From: Gemmiger formicilis
GTDB lineage: Bacteria; Bacillota; Clostridia; Oscillospirales; Ruminococcaceae
NCBI RefSeq assembly: GCF_018784445.1
Contig: NZ_WQOH01000036.1
Location: 1-64,000 of the forward strand
Length of the DNA: 64,000 nt
Reading direction: 5' to 3'
This document shows positions 50,484-58,745 of the stretch, in pieces; within the stretch, counting starts at the first letter, position 1, and each line of letters begins with the position of its first letter. The notes under the pieces were generated by a model. That model had not been told where the DNA came from, ran no database searches, and saw only the letters and a program-made list of their open reading frames with translations. A program made the translations under genes and the position numbers.

Positions 50484-51017
50484 ATGGAACTGCAAAAGGG
50501 CCGACCGGCGGATACGGCGGGCCGACTGGGAAAAGAGATACGCACCTATGACCTGCTGGATCGTCTGGGCGTCGAGTATGAGCGCGTCGACCATGCGCCC
50601 GCCATGACGATGGAGGTCTGCCAGGAAATTGACCAAACGCTGCACGCGGTCATCTGCAAGAACCTGTTTTTGTGCAACCGGCAGGAGACAAAATTTTACC
50701 TGCTGATGATCCCGGATACCAAGGTGTTCCACACCAAGGACTTGTCCGCGCAGATCGGCTCGGCCCGGCTGTCCTTTGCCAAGGCGGAGTATATGGAAAA
50801 GTTTTTGAATATCACGCCGGGTTCGGTCAGCGTGCTGGGCCTTGCCAACGATACCGACCACCGTGTCCAGCTGCTCATCGACGAGGACGTGCTGAACAGC
50901 GAGTATGTGGGCTGCCACCCCTGCATCAACACATCCAGCCTGCGGCTGCGCACGAAAGATTTGGTGGAAAAGGTGCTGCCTGCCATGGAGCATGACTTTA
51001 TAAAGGTAAAGCTGTAA
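50484..51017 (+). CDS. YbaK/ProX-family aminoacyl-tRNA deacylase
   Basis: The 177-residue protein matches the YbaK/prolyl-tRNA editing fold (YERVDHAPAMTMEVC near the N terminus, KFYLLMIPDTK, RLSFAKAEYMEKFL, PGSVSVLGLAND). Such proteins remove mischarged amino acids, often Ala or Cys from tRNA-Pro, in trans. The proS in this window lacks the bacterial insertion domain, so this could be its free-standing editor. The LOG-family gene follows within 10 bp. Confidence 0.88.
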   Translation: MELQKGRPADTAGRLGKEIRTYDLLDRLGVEYERVDHAPAMTMEVCQEIDQTLHAVICKNLFLCNRQETKFYLLMIPDTKVFHTKDLSAQIGSARLSFAKAEYMEKFLNITPGSVSVLGLANDTDHRVQLLIDEDVLNSEYVGCHPCINTSSLRLRTKDLVEKVLPAMEHDFIKVKL

Positions 51018-51024
51018 GGAGACG

Positions 51025-51561
51025 ATGATGAATATTACGGTATACCTCGGTGCGAACGAGGGAAATGACCCGCGCCTGGCCCAGGCCGTGCGGGAACTGG
51101 GCCGCTGGATCGGCGAGAGCGGCAACGCACTTATCTACGGCGGCTCTGCCTGCGGCCTGATGGGCGAACTGGCCAAAAGCGTATTGGACGCAGGCGGCAA
51201 AGCCACCGGCGTGGAACCGCAGTTTTTTGTAGATCAGGGCCTTTTGTACGATGATCTGACCGAGTTGTTCGTCACAAAAGATATGACCGAACGCAAGGCA
51301 AAGATGATCGAGCTGGGCGATGCGTTCATTGCTTTCCCCGGCGGCACCGGCACGCTGGAAGAAATCGCCGAGATCATGTCAAAAGTTTCCCTCAAGCAGC
51401 TGGACGCACCCTGCATCCTCTACAACCTGAACGGCTACTATGACAGTCTGAAAGCGCTGCTGGATCACATGATTGCCATGGGGCTTTCCAGCCCCGAACG
51501 CCAGCAGGGAATCAGCTTTGCGGATAATTTAGCGGAAATCAAGACAATTTTACAGGCATAA
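51025..51561 (+). CDS. LOG-family protein (cytokinin riboside 5'-monophosphate phosphoribohydrolase-like)
   Basis: The 178-residue Rossmann protein has the LOG motif PGGTGTLEEI (about residue 111), the upstream GGSACGLMG loop and an N-terminal VYLGANEGNDP segment. LOG proteins cleave nucleoside monophosphates to base and phosphoribose; the bacterial role is unclear. The ATG pair at 51025/51028 follows AAGGAGACG; either could start. It is co-oriented and close to the YbaK-like gene. Confidence 0.9.
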   Translation: MMNITVYLGANEGNDPRLAQAVRELGRWIGESGNALIYGGSACGLMGELAKSVLDAGGKATGVEPQFFVDQGLLYDDLTELFVTKDMTERKAKMIELGDAFIAFPGGTGTLEEIAEIMSKVSLKQLDAPCILYNLNGYYDSLKALLDHMIAMGLSSPERQQGISFADNLAEIKTILQA

Positions 51562-51618
51562 ACAGCCGGGGCGGATGGGAATATCCGCCCCGGCGTTTCG
51601 CTGCACATAAAACAAAAA

Positions 51619-51643
51619 CCTTGAAGCATACGCTTCAAGGTCA
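51619..51643 (-). terminator. Terminator of the first tRNA-Asn
   Basis: ACCTTGAAGC / GCTTCAAGGT hairpin followed on the minus strand by TTTTTGTTTT. Confidence 0.85.
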
Positions 51644-51644
51644 A

Positions 51645-51721
51645 TGGCTGCCCCAGTCCGACTTGAACGGACGACACCCTGATTAACAGTCAGGTGCTCT
51701 AACCAACTGAGCTATGGGGCA
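51645..51721 (-). tRNA. tRNA-Asn (GTT)
   Basis: The minus strand folds as a cloverleaf: acceptor TGCCCCA/TGGGGCA, D-arm TAGCTCAGTTGGTTAGAGC, anticodon arm CTGACTGTTAATCAG with GTT, T-arm GTCCGTTCAAGTCGGAC, discriminator G and encoded CCA. An identical gene lies at 52176-52252. Confidence 0.96.
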
Positions 51722-52025
51722 ATATTCAGCTTTGTCAGACGACTTTATTATTATAGCGGTATCAAAAGCCATTGTCAATAGCAAAACCGAAAAAGTTGAA
51801 AAATATCGTAGGATCTCGCGAGCCGTTATAGGGGGCCAATGCCTGCACCGGCCCGCAAAGGAGCTTACTTTTTGATTTTAGTAAGCCGGGCGCTCACCCT
51901 TGGGAAAGGCGAGGGGCAACCGTCGTTGATGGGAAGGATGGTACGCATAGCAGTTCTCCTGATTATACCGCACCACCAGGGTAGAAAATGCAATGCTTTA
52001 GCGTTTTTATGAAGAAAAGCAAAAA
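51722..52025. other. Gene-free spacer between tRNA genes
   Basis: Contains a GCTTACT/AGTAAGC hairpin (around 51865-51886) and, on the minus strand, a short open frame with SD AGGAGA before an ATG at 51948. I could not confirm it as a gene. No other feature is visible. Confidence 0.4.
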
Positions 52026-52059
52026 ACCGGCTGAAACTTTCGTTTCAACCGGTTCTGTT

Positions 52060-52135
52060 TGGAGCGGCCGACGAGGCTCGAACTCGCTACCTCCACCTTG
52101 GCAAGGTGGCGCTCTACCAGATGAGCTACGGCCGC
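52060..52135 (-). tRNA. tRNA-Gly (GCC)
   Basis: Minus strand: acceptor GCGGCCG/CGGCCGC, anticodon stem CCACC/GGTGG with loop TTGCCAA (anticodon GCC), T-arm GCGAGTTCGAGCCTCGT, encoded CCA. An AACCGG...CCGGTT hairpin follows its 3' end (about 52026-52053). Confidence 0.96.
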
Positions 52136-52136
52136 A

Positions 52137-52173
52137 TAAAAAAATCACCGAAAATTTGTTCGGTGATTTTTTT
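52137..52173. terminator. Terminator between tRNA-Gly and the second tRNA-Asn
   Basis: AAAAAATCACCGAA pairs with TTCGGTGATTTTTT; A- and T-runs flank it. The tRNAs therefore look like separately ended transcripts rather than one operon. Confidence 0.85.
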
Positions 52174-52175
52174 GT

Positions 52176-52252
52176 TGGCTGCCCCAGTCCGACTTGAACG
52201 GACGACACCCTGATTAACAGTCAGGTGCTCTAACCAACTGAGCTATGGGGCA
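52176..52252 (-). tRNA. tRNA-Asn (GTT), second copy
   Basis: Identical over the whole 77 nt, including CCA, to 51645-51721. It is probably a local duplication. Confidence 0.96.
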
Positions 52253-52452
52253 ATAACGCTTTGCGCCGCCGTCAGGCGACGCTAATTATTATAGCCATCT
52301 ACGGGGCGTTTGTCAACAGGTTTTGCCAATTTTTTTGCAAAAAACTTTTTGCGCAGCGGACCCGGCGGGGCAGGCAGATTTTACACTTGCATTTTTGGGC
52401 AGAATCGTCTATGATGGAGCTTGCAACATCATTTATAAAAGGAGTCTGTATC

Positions 52453-52674
52453 ATGGCAGAATTTACCTATGAAGTTACCGAACGCATCGCCGTTCTTTCC
52501 ACCAACGCCCGCGGCTGGGAGCGTCAGCTGAATATGGTCAGCTGGAACGGCAACCCGCCGAAGTACGATATCCGCGACTGGTCCCCGGACGGCAGCCGCA
52601 TGGCAAAGGGAATCAGCCTGACCGAGGATGAGCTGAAAACGCTGAAGGGCATTCTGGACGACATGGAACTGTGA
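52453..52674 (+). CDS. YdbC/PC4-like single-stranded nucleic-acid-binding protein
   Basis: The 73-residue protein matches the YdbC/PC4 fold: ERIAVLST...GWERQLNMVSWNG, then KYDIRDWSPDGSRMAKGISLTEDEL and a C-terminal helix. PC4-like proteins bind single-stranded DNA as dimers. The ATG at 52453 follows AAAGGAG. The HD-domain gene starts 7 bp downstream. Confidence 0.85.
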   Translation: MAEFTYEVTERIAVLSTNARGWERQLNMVSWNGNPPKYDIRDWSPDGSRMAKGISLTEDELKTLKGILDDMEL

Positions 52675-52681
52675 GGTTCGT

Positions 52682-53284
52682 ATGCAGGACTACCACGCTG
52701 AATTTGTGGAGATCTACAACAAAAACATCACCCGCCCCGGTGCGGACCGGCTGCTGAACTGGCTGGAAACCACCGACTTTTTCACCGCGCCTGCCTCCAC
52801 CCGGTTCCACGGCGCGTGCAAGTGCGGCCTGGTCATGCACAGCATCAACGTGTACAACGCAATGATGCAGCACTTCTACACCGAGGGCGAGAACGCCGAG
52901 AGCTACGCCATCTGCGGCCTGCTGCACGACCTGTGCAAGGCAAACTTCTATAAGGTCAGCACCCGCAATGTCAAAAACGACGCCACCGGCCAGTGGGAGA
53001 AGGTCCCGTTTTACCAGGTGGCGGATCAGCTGCCCTACGGCCACGGCGAGAAGAGTGTCTACCTCATCGAGCATTTTATGCGGCTAAAAACCGCCGAGGC
53101 TATTGCCATCCGCTGGCACATGGGCGGCTTTGACGATGCCGCGCGCGGCGGCTGCTTTGCTGTCAGCGAAGCCTACAACACCTACCCGCTGGCGGTCAAG
53201 CTGCACATTGCGGACCTGACCGCCACCTACCTGATGGAGCAGGGCACCAGCGAAGTAGAAAACGGTCACCCGAAAAACAAATAA
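52682..53284 (+). CDS. HD-domain hydrolase
   Basis: The 200-residue protein has HD-superfamily metal ligands in order: a His in GLVMHSINVY, the HD pair in CGLLHDLCKA (about residue 82), GHGEKS, RWHMG and the final Asp in HIADLTATY. Substrates of HD hydrolases are often nucleotides; which one is unknown. It is probably co-transcribed with the upstream PC4-like gene and is ended by the terminator at 53287. Confidence 0.85.
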   Translation: MQDYHAEFVEIYNKNITRPGADRLLNWLETTDFFTAPASTRFHGACKCGLVMHSINVYNAMMQHFYTEGENAESYAICGLLHDLCKANFYKVSTRNVKNDATGQWEKVPFYQVADQLPYGHGEKSVYLIEHFMRLKTAEAIAIRWHMGGFDDAARGGCFAVSEAYNTYPLAVKLHIADLTATYLMEQGTSEVENGHPKNK

Positions 53285-53286
53285 AA

Positions 53287-53325
53287 CCAGGGCACAGACG
53301 ATGCAGTCTGTGCCCTGGTTTTTTT
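53287..53325 (+). terminator. Terminator after the HD-domain gene
   Basis: CCAGGGCACAGAC pairs with GTCTGTGCCCTGG around a short loop, followed by seven T residues. Confidence 0.94.
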
Positions 53326-53354
53326 GCGGCGTCCCCCGACGCCCCGCAGGGAGG

Positions 53355-53873
53355 TTACAAATTTTCCTGCATCCACCCGACCAGCGCGGCTTGGGACTGC
53401 GCCGCCGCGCTGCCGGTGATGGCAAGGCCCGGGGCAATTACTGCTGTGGGGCAGAGCTTGCGCAGGTCTTTCTCGCTGCGGCCCATGCCGCTGCCCTCGT
53501 TGGTGCAGTAGGGCAGCAGCTTTTTGCCGGTAAAGTCGAACGCCTCCAAAAAGGTCGCCACCGCCATGGGGATGGTGCCGCAGTAGTTGGGGTAGCCCAG
53601 CACAATGGCGTCGTAGGCCGCAATGCTCTCGGGCAGGGCGGTCAGCGCCGGGCGCTTGTGCAGCATCATGTCTGCGGTGACCTGGCTGACGCATTTGCGG
53701 TAGTTGTCCGCGTAAGGCGCTGCCATTTCAATTTTGAACAGGTCGGCGTCGGGGAAAGCCTGCTTGATAAGGTCGGCGCAGATCTCGGTATTGCCGACGG
53801 CCACGCTTTTGATTGCGCCGCCAAAGTAGTTTTCGCCCGCGCGGGAGAAATAAGCAACCAGAATTTTAGACAT
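53355..53873 (-). CDS. Flavodoxin-family protein
   Basis: The 172-residue protein starts MSKILVAYFSRAGENY (FMN phosphate loop) and has YDAIVLGYPNYCGTIPMAV and LPYCTNEGSGMGRS typical of flavodoxin-like FMN proteins. It probably transfers electrons or reduces a small substrate. ATG 53873 is chosen over the longer open frame because it starts at the first beta strand. Confidence 0.9.
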   Translation of the reverse strand: MSKILVAYFSRAGENYFGGAIKSVAVGNTEICADLIKQAFPDADLFKIEMAAPYADNYRKCVSQVTADMMLHKRPALTALPESIAAYDAIVLGYPNYCGTIPMAVATFLEAFDFTGKKLLPYCTNEGSGMGRSEKDLRKLCPTAVIAPGLAITGSAAAQSQAALVGWMQENL

Positions 53874-53972
53874 AAAACAGCACCTCCGTTGAATTCTATA
53901 CGACAGTATACCATGAAAGGCAACTTTAAGTGCAAGGGGTAAATGCAAAATTTTACGCCCCGGCAGACAAAA

Positions 53973-54012
53973 CGCCGCGCAGGCCCGAAAAAGCCTGCGC
54001 GGCGCTGTTTTT
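53973..54012. terminator. Strong hairpin downstream of the regulatory operon
   Basis: GCCGCGCAGGC pairs with GCCTGCGCGGC, followed by GCTGTTTTTA on the plus strand and GTTTTGTC on the minus strand. It may end the minus-strand operon that includes the small frame at 54021-54140. Confidence 0.8.
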
Positions 54013-54020
54013 ATGCGGTA

Positions 54021-54140
54021 TCAGGAACGGTTTTTCTTGTGGGCGGCCAGGCCGAGCGTTACGGCGCGGGTGACAAGGTAAAGTGGTAACCGTAGAAACA
54101 TGAATTTGTTTGAACGCCTGGTTTCGCTGCTGGTTGCCAT
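54021..54140 (-). CDS. Candidate 39-residue peptide gene downstream of the response regulator
   Basis: A frame of 39 codons starting MATSSETRRSNKFMFLRLPL and ending AAHKKNRS: basic ends around a hydrophobic middle (FMFLRLPLYLVTRAVTLGLAA). AGGTAG lies close upstream of the ATG. It starts 35 bp after the response-regulator stop on the same strand and stops just before a strong terminator. This placement and the charge pattern fit a secreted or membrane-active peptide, but there is no known family and no processing motif I can name. Confidence 0.45.
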   Translation of the reverse strand: MATSSETRRSNKFMFLRLPLYLVTRAVTLGLAAHKKNRS

Positions 54141-54175
54141 TTCTACCTGAGTAAAAGGGATAACCGGAATATAAA

Positions 54176-54805
54176 TTACTCCTCTGCCAACTCCACCACC
54201 AATTTGGCTTCGGTGGCGGCGATGGCAAGTTGGAGCTTATTCTCTAAGTTTGTCTTTTGCAGCATATTGATGACGTGGTACTTCACGGTGGATGGCTCGA
54301 TGCCGAGTTCTTTTGCAATCTCGTTATAGGACAGCCCGCGCACAAGACAGCGCAAGACCTTCATCTCGCCTTTGGTGAACTCTGCGCTCATGGCGGTGCC
54401 GATCTCCACGCTGGGCGGTGCATCGGGGAAGATATGCTCCCCCGCCATCGTGCGGCGCACGACCTGCATCAGGGTCCCTTCATCGCCGTCCTTATACCAC
54501 AGGCTGTCCGCGCCCACGGCCTTGGCGCGGGCTAAAACCTGTGTGTCAATAAGCGAGGTCGCCACCACGATCTTGATTTCCGGGTGCGCTTTTCGTATCT
54601 TTTTGGCGGCGGCCAGACCGTTTTCGCGGTGTTCGGTCTGCACATCCATCAGCACAAGGTCGATGTCCTCGGTATCGCACAGGATCGGAGCCTCTGCAGC
54701 GCCGGGGATAGACACAGCAAGCTGATACCCGTCCTCGTTCTGAATATAGCTTTCAAGCAGGCTCCGGACCAGCTTTTGGTCCTCAACGATCATAACGCGT
54801 ATCAT
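54176..54805 (-). CDS. LuxR/NarL-type response regulator
   Basis: The 209-residue protein has a receiver domain (IVEDQKLVR; phosphoryl Asp in LVLMDVQTE; Lys in SLWYKDGDEG) and a C-terminal LuxR-type HTH (LSYNEIAKELGIEPSTVKYHVINM). ATG 54805 follows AAGGAGAGCACTT. It overlaps the kinase gene by 23 bp and is third in the operon 57412 to 54176. The C-terminal tail beyond the HTH is slightly extended. Confidence 0.93.
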   Translation of the reverse strand: MIRVMIVEDQKLVRSLLESYIQNEDGYQLAVSIPGAAEAPILCDTEDIDLVLMDVQTEHRENGLAAAKKIRKAHPEIKIVVATSLIDTQVLARAKAVGADSLWYKDGDEGTLMQVVRRTMAGEHIFPDAPPSVEIGTAMSAEFTKGEMKVLRCLVRGLSYNEIAKELGIEPSTVKYHVINMLQKTNLENKLQLAIAATEAKLVVELAEE

Positions 54806-55769
54806 AAGTGCTCTCCTTATCGGGCAGGGTGACTTCCAGAACAAACACAGGCAGGGAGTGTACGGTTACTGTACCCTCTGCTTTTTCAATACGGCGGCGG
54901 AGTGAGGAAAGCCCGCCGCCTTCCTTTATCTTCGCCTTGGGCGGTGCGCCGTTGTTCGTGATGCAAAGGTGCCATTCCTGCGGCCGATGCTCGGAGTCGG
55001 CGTACAATTCCGTGGCGCCCGCATGCCGCACAGCGTTGGAGGTACACTCCCGCAGGATCAGTGCGTAGAGCTCGCGGGTGGCGCGTGCCGGAGGGTATGC
55101 ACCGCGCAGCTGTACGGCTGCGCCCAGAACAGCCGCCCGCCTTTGCATATAGCTCAGCGGGTCCTCAGCAGCATTCTCCTGCCGGGTGCGGCATAGCAGG
55201 GAAATGGAACTTTCCCACTTTGCAGCTTCGCTCTTGATCCGGGCAAGATCATGTTCATGCCGCAGTGCGCGCCGTGCGGCAAGCAGGGTATGGCCGATGT
55301 CGTCATGCACTCGCATCTTCATCTTCAGGATTTCTTCCTCCCGCACAATGTCGGGCATATTGTCATATAAGCGCTTTGCGCGGCGGTTCGCATCGGCAAG
55401 GCGCTCGTTTTCCTGCTGCAGTGCAGCATGCAATGCAGCCAGCTGGGTGACATCGGTGGCCATCACCTCGGTGTACGGTATGCCGTATTTGTCCTGAACA
55501 GGGCGCACCGTGAAATGATATACCGTTCCGTCCGGGAATGCGTAGATGCGGGCGGCCTCATCTCGCAGCCGCACACCGCCGCCGGGACTGTGCAGCGCCT
55601 GCTCCAGGTCCGTAAGGGTCTGCAGATCCCGGCCGCAGAGGACTGCGGAGATTTCCTGCATCCTGTGATTGATCAGGCGAAGCAGACCGTTGCGGTCAAA
55701 GTAGCAGATGGCCGCCGGCAGCGTGTCAAAGCCTTCCTTGACAGCATTGCGGGAGATTCGGGAAATCAT
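54783..55769 (-). CDS. PAS-domain sensor kinase, HisKA_3 type, no transmembrane segment
   Basis: The 328-residue protein has an N-terminal PAS-like domain (LPAAICYFDRNGLLRLIN; PDGTVYHFTVRPV), a coiled coil, a phosphoacceptor in MRVHDDIGHTLLAARRAL (about residue 155), and an ATPase part (LILRECTSNAVRHA; GGGLSSLRRRIEKAEG). NarL-type regulators normally pair with this kinase class. It is soluble, so input may come through the upstream 7TM protein, whose gene it overlaps by 4 bp. Confidence 0.9.
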   Translation of the reverse strand: MISRISRNAVKEGFDTLPAAICYFDRNGLLRLINHRMQEISAVLCGRDLQTLTDLEQALHSPGGGVRLRDEAARIYAFPDGTVYHFTVRPVQDKYGIPYTEVMATDVTQLAALHAALQQENERLADANRRAKRLYDNMPDIVREEEILKMKMRVHDDIGHTLLAARRALRHEHDLARIKSEAAKWESSISLLCRTRQENAAEDPLSYMQRRAAVLGAAVQLRGAYPPARATRELYALILRECTSNAVRHAGATELYADSEHRPQEWHLCITNNGAPPKAKIKEGGGLSSLRRRIEKAEGTVTVHSLPVFVLEVTLPDKESTYDTRYDR

Positions 55770-57412
55770 AGGCTGCCTCCTTCTGCCGGAAACATTGTGA
55801 AATACAAAAGCCCGTCATCATCCCGTTCAAGTTGCATCTGCGGCAGGCCGGGCAGCGCAGCGGGCGCATCGGTGCATTGAACGCTGCAGCGCAGCCCCCA
55901 GCCCTGCGCCGTATGCTCGGCGCAGAAAAGGATCTCCTGCAATCCCGGCAGAGTCGCTTCTATGATGGCTTCAAAGGCGTCATAGATCGCCACGGCGGAC
56001 GCGGGGGAAATCTTTGCTGTGTCGGCAATCTGCACGGCGCAGCGTATGTCACTCAGGCGCAGGCTCTCGGCCGATTCAAACAGGCTCAGCCGCAGCTCCG
56101 TGGTGTCGATGTCCTCCGCCTTGTCGCAGACAAAAACAAGGTTGCTGCGCCGCTTGATATAGGTCCCCAAAATGACGATGTGCTTCAGCAGCCGGCGGGC
56201 GGCATCGACATCGTCTGTGGCTTTGAGTGCAATCAGGTATTCCTGTATCCGTGCCAGCTGGCGGGCTGTGACGGTCTCGATTTTGTCATACAGCCGGTTC
56301 TGCTCGCTCAGCTTCAGCCATTGTGCCTTCTGGGCTGTTTCCGCCTGTATGATGTCCCCGATGTCATGCAATTCCTCCTGCGTGAGGCGCAGCTGCTCCA
56401 GCAGTGCCACCAATTCGGTGATGTCCTCCTGCCAGAAAACATACCCTTTCCGGATCGGGTGGCCGTGAAGCTGGGTCGTGGCGTCCAACTGGACACTGCC
56501 GGTGAGCGCCTGACGCAGCTGCTCCTCGCGGAGCGGCGCTGCCTGCATGGAGCATTGCACAGGCACAAACGCCCGGTCCGTGATCAGACCCTTGGCCATG
56601 GATACCTCAAACAGCGTGGCATATCCCATGTTGGATTGGATAAGCCCGCACCGGATGCACGCCTCAAAGGTCGCTGTAAAGGTAAGGCATTGCACCACGG
56701 TCATATCACCGGCGATAGCGTGCATCCACGGCACATTCAAAATATGCTTGTACAGTAAAGCATAGAGCGTGGCAAAAAAAATCGGCACAAGCGGCAGCCA
56801 GAGGATGCGCTTTGTATGCGGAATACGGCAGCGCCGTACAAGGTACACCACCGTGAACACGGCACAGGAAAATATCCACAGAAGACAGAGGTAATATACG
56901 AACCGATAGGTGTAATCGGGGCTGCCCAGTACCTCCTGCCCGGGTGGGAACGCAAACGCAAGCTGATGGCAGTCGTTTGTCAGCACGAGGCTGAACAGCA
57001 CCACCGGGAATACAAAAATCATGTACCGGTACTTGTACAGCGGGGCGGACTGCCCCCGATCCAAAAAGAAAAGCGTATAAAGTGCAAGGGTCGGAATCAG
57101 CAGCATCGGGATATAGTACGCATACCACAATCGCCGCAGCATCTCCGGTGTCTGGGCAAAGTCATAGCGGATCAGGCGGATATCCAGCCAAAACAGCATC
57201 AGGGCGGCAGCGCCCAGCAGGCAGCGGCGGGTCTGTGCATGCAGGATACGCCACCAGACCGATACCGCCCAGGAAAAGATCAGAATATTATACAGCACCG
57301 TGCGCCAAAAGCCGGAATACGGCATATAAAATGCCCGCATCAGGACAGCGCAGAGAATCACCCCTGCAACCGCAGCGGCTAAACACAGATTCCCAAGCCG
57401 TACCTTTGTCAT
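55766..57412 (-). CDS. Seven-transmembrane sensor protein (HisKA_7TM-like)
   Basis: The 548-residue protein begins with about seven hydrophobic segments (residues 6-215), followed by a PAS-like region and a long helical cytoplasmic part. No clear H-box or ATP-binding G-box is visible, so it may be a sensor that works through the PAS kinase encoded next. ATG 57412 has AAAGGAC upstream. It is the first gene of a three-gene operon with 4-bp and 23-bp overlaps. Upstream lies a spacer shared with a divergent pseudogene. Confidence 0.85.
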   Translation of the reverse strand: MTKVRLGNLCLAAAVAGVILCAVLMRAFYMPYSGFWRTVLYNILIFSWAVSVWWRILHAQTRRCLLGAAALMLFWLDIRLIRYDFAQTPEMLRRLWYAYYIPMLLIPTLALYTLFFLDRGQSAPLYKYRYMIFVFPVVLFSLVLTNDCHQLAFAFPPGQEVLGSPDYTYRFVYYLCLLWIFSCAVFTVVYLVRRCRIPHTKRILWLPLVPIFFATLYALLYKHILNVPWMHAIAGDMTVVQCLTFTATFEACIRCGLIQSNMGYATLFEVSMAKGLITDRAFVPVQCSMQAAPLREEQLRQALTGSVQLDATTQLHGHPIRKGYVFWQEDITELVALLEQLRLTQEELHDIGDIIQAETAQKAQWLKLSEQNRLYDKIETVTARQLARIQEYLIALKATDDVDAARRLLKHIVILGTYIKRRSNLVFVCDKAEDIDTTELRLSLFESAESLRLSDIRCAVQIADTAKISPASAVAIYDAFEAIIEATLPGLQEILFCAEHTAQGWGLRCSVQCTDAPAALPGLPQMQLERDDDGLLYFTMFPAEGGSL

Positions 57413-57616
57413 AGCGCCTGTCCTTTCCAAAGGGGAGATCACCCGTCAGTTTCTTTCCAATATCATTATGACGCAATCTGCACTTTTTTGCAATAGTGCT
57501 GAAAAAAAGCGGAGAAAAGATCAAAAAACTATCCAAATGGTGGGGGCAAAAATCGTCCGATTCTTGTATGATGAAGGTGACAAATCGTATTCTTTGCAGG
57601 GAAGGAGGGCTGCGCC

Positions 57617-57951
57617 GTGCGGAGGATCGTTTTGGACGCGCAATACTCTGTGATGACGAGCGCATTGACAATGGCACTGAAACAGGGCAGGCCGGACTTC
57701 CAGGTGCAAAACGCTGGCCCTAAGACAAAGGATATTGTAAAGCTATGCCGTTCCTGCAGGACAGACTGCTGCTGGCAAACGACCTGCGGGATGTATGCCC
57801 GCACTGCAAAACGGTACTGCTTGTGGATGAGGCCGAATATCCCGAACTGGCCACCGCCGTGTGCCTGGCAAAAAAGGATCACATTGTCGATGATTTCGTC
57901 TACGCTTCCGTCTCGCCTGCCTATCTGAGTGCTATGATGGACACTTTATGA
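57617..57951 (+). pseudogene. Frameshifted receiver-like protein remnant
   Basis: GTG 57617 with AAGGAGGG upstream opens MRRIVLDAQYSVMTSALTMALKQGRPDFQV, which reads like the start of a receiver-type domain. The frame then becomes Cys/Trp-rich. The second half continues in another frame from about 57745 (LLANDLRDVCPHCKTVLLVDEAEYPELA ... DDFVYASVSPAYLSAMMDTL), which again reads like a receiver C-half. A frameshift plus loss of a central segment explains both. It is divergent from the 7TM sensor gene and may be a dead partner of that system. Confidence 0.6.
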
Positions 57952-57968
57952 CCAAAAGGAGGACAGCT

Positions 57969-58697
57969 ATGAAAAAAGTACAACGAACGCTCGCTGCCGC
58001 ATTGGCAGCCATGATGCTTATGGCTTTGGCCGGTTGCTCCAAGGGAGATGTAACCCAAGAGGTCAATTCCGGCTTATCCGACCTGAAAGCGCAGGCCGCC
58101 GAACCCGCCGTTGAACCCCAGACGGAGACCCCGGCAGAACCCAAGACCGACGCGGCATCCGAGCCTGCATCCGAACCTGCATCGGAGCCTGCTGCAGAGC
58201 CGGAGCCGGAAGCCACCGCCGAACCGGCCCCTGCTTCCGCTCCCGCGGACAATCCCGATTATCCATCGGCCGCTGGCCTGAACACCCAGACCCTGGAGGC
58301 ATTCGGCACGGACTTTACGCTGGTGCTCAACGTGACCTGCCCCGACCAGGGCTGGTACAAGTCCGCCTCGACCAGTTTCGGGGATCTCAAGCTGTTCCCG
58401 ACCGATGACCCCAGCCATATCTTCTCCGGTGACCCGCGCATAACCTTTGAACTGAAAAGCGGTCTGGACAAGATCAACTACTATTACGACAACTTTGAAA
58501 ACGTGGAGGAGCTTACCCCGCGCACCATCGGCGGCGTGGAGATGGCCGGACGCACCTACAAAAACGTAGGTATGTGGTGGACGGAATACTACGGCGAGAT
58601 GCCCACCGGCGGCTGGCTGGCCATCAAGATCTCCGGTGTGGACATTGACCCCGGCACCGAGGGCGACACCGTGCTGAACAGCATCACCTTTGGCTAA
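57969..58697 (+). CDS. Lipoprotein with Pro/Glu/Ala linker, unknown function
   Basis: The 242-residue protein has a lipobox (MALAGCS, Cys near residue 23), a long Glu/Pro/Ala-rich linker (about residues 45-100) and a C-terminal domain of about 140 residues (FGTDFTLVLNVTCPDQGWYKSAS ... GGWLAIKISGVDI). I do not recognise the domain. AAAGGAGGA precedes ATG 57969. It is the first of several adjacent envelope-protein genes. Confidence 0.8.
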   Translation: MKKVQRTLAAALAAMMLMALAGCSKGDVTQEVNSGLSDLKAQAAEPAVEPQTETPAEPKTDAASEPASEPASEPAAEPEPEATAEPAPASAPADNPDYPSAAGLNTQTLEAFGTDFTLVLNVTCPDQGWYKSASTSFGDLKLFPTDDPSHIFSGDPRITFELKSGLDKINYYYDNFENVEELTPRTIGGVEMAGRTYKNVGMWWTEYYGEMPTGGWLAIKISGVDIDPGTEGDTVLNSITFG

Positions 58698-58745
58698 GCA
58701 CAGGCAGGTTACTGCACTCTCAACCGAAAGGCGGGTGAACCAACC

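Noticed and set aside
51865-51948. Short minus-strand frame with SD AGGAGA between the tRNAs
   Set aside because: The frame is very short, its 3' end overlaps a hairpin, and I could not confirm an uninterrupted reading; too weak to list as a gene.
53953-54228. 91-codon minus-strand frame overlapping the response regulator end
   Set aside because: Begins inside the regulator gene in another frame without SD; the 39-codon frame at 54021-54140 in the same region is better supported.
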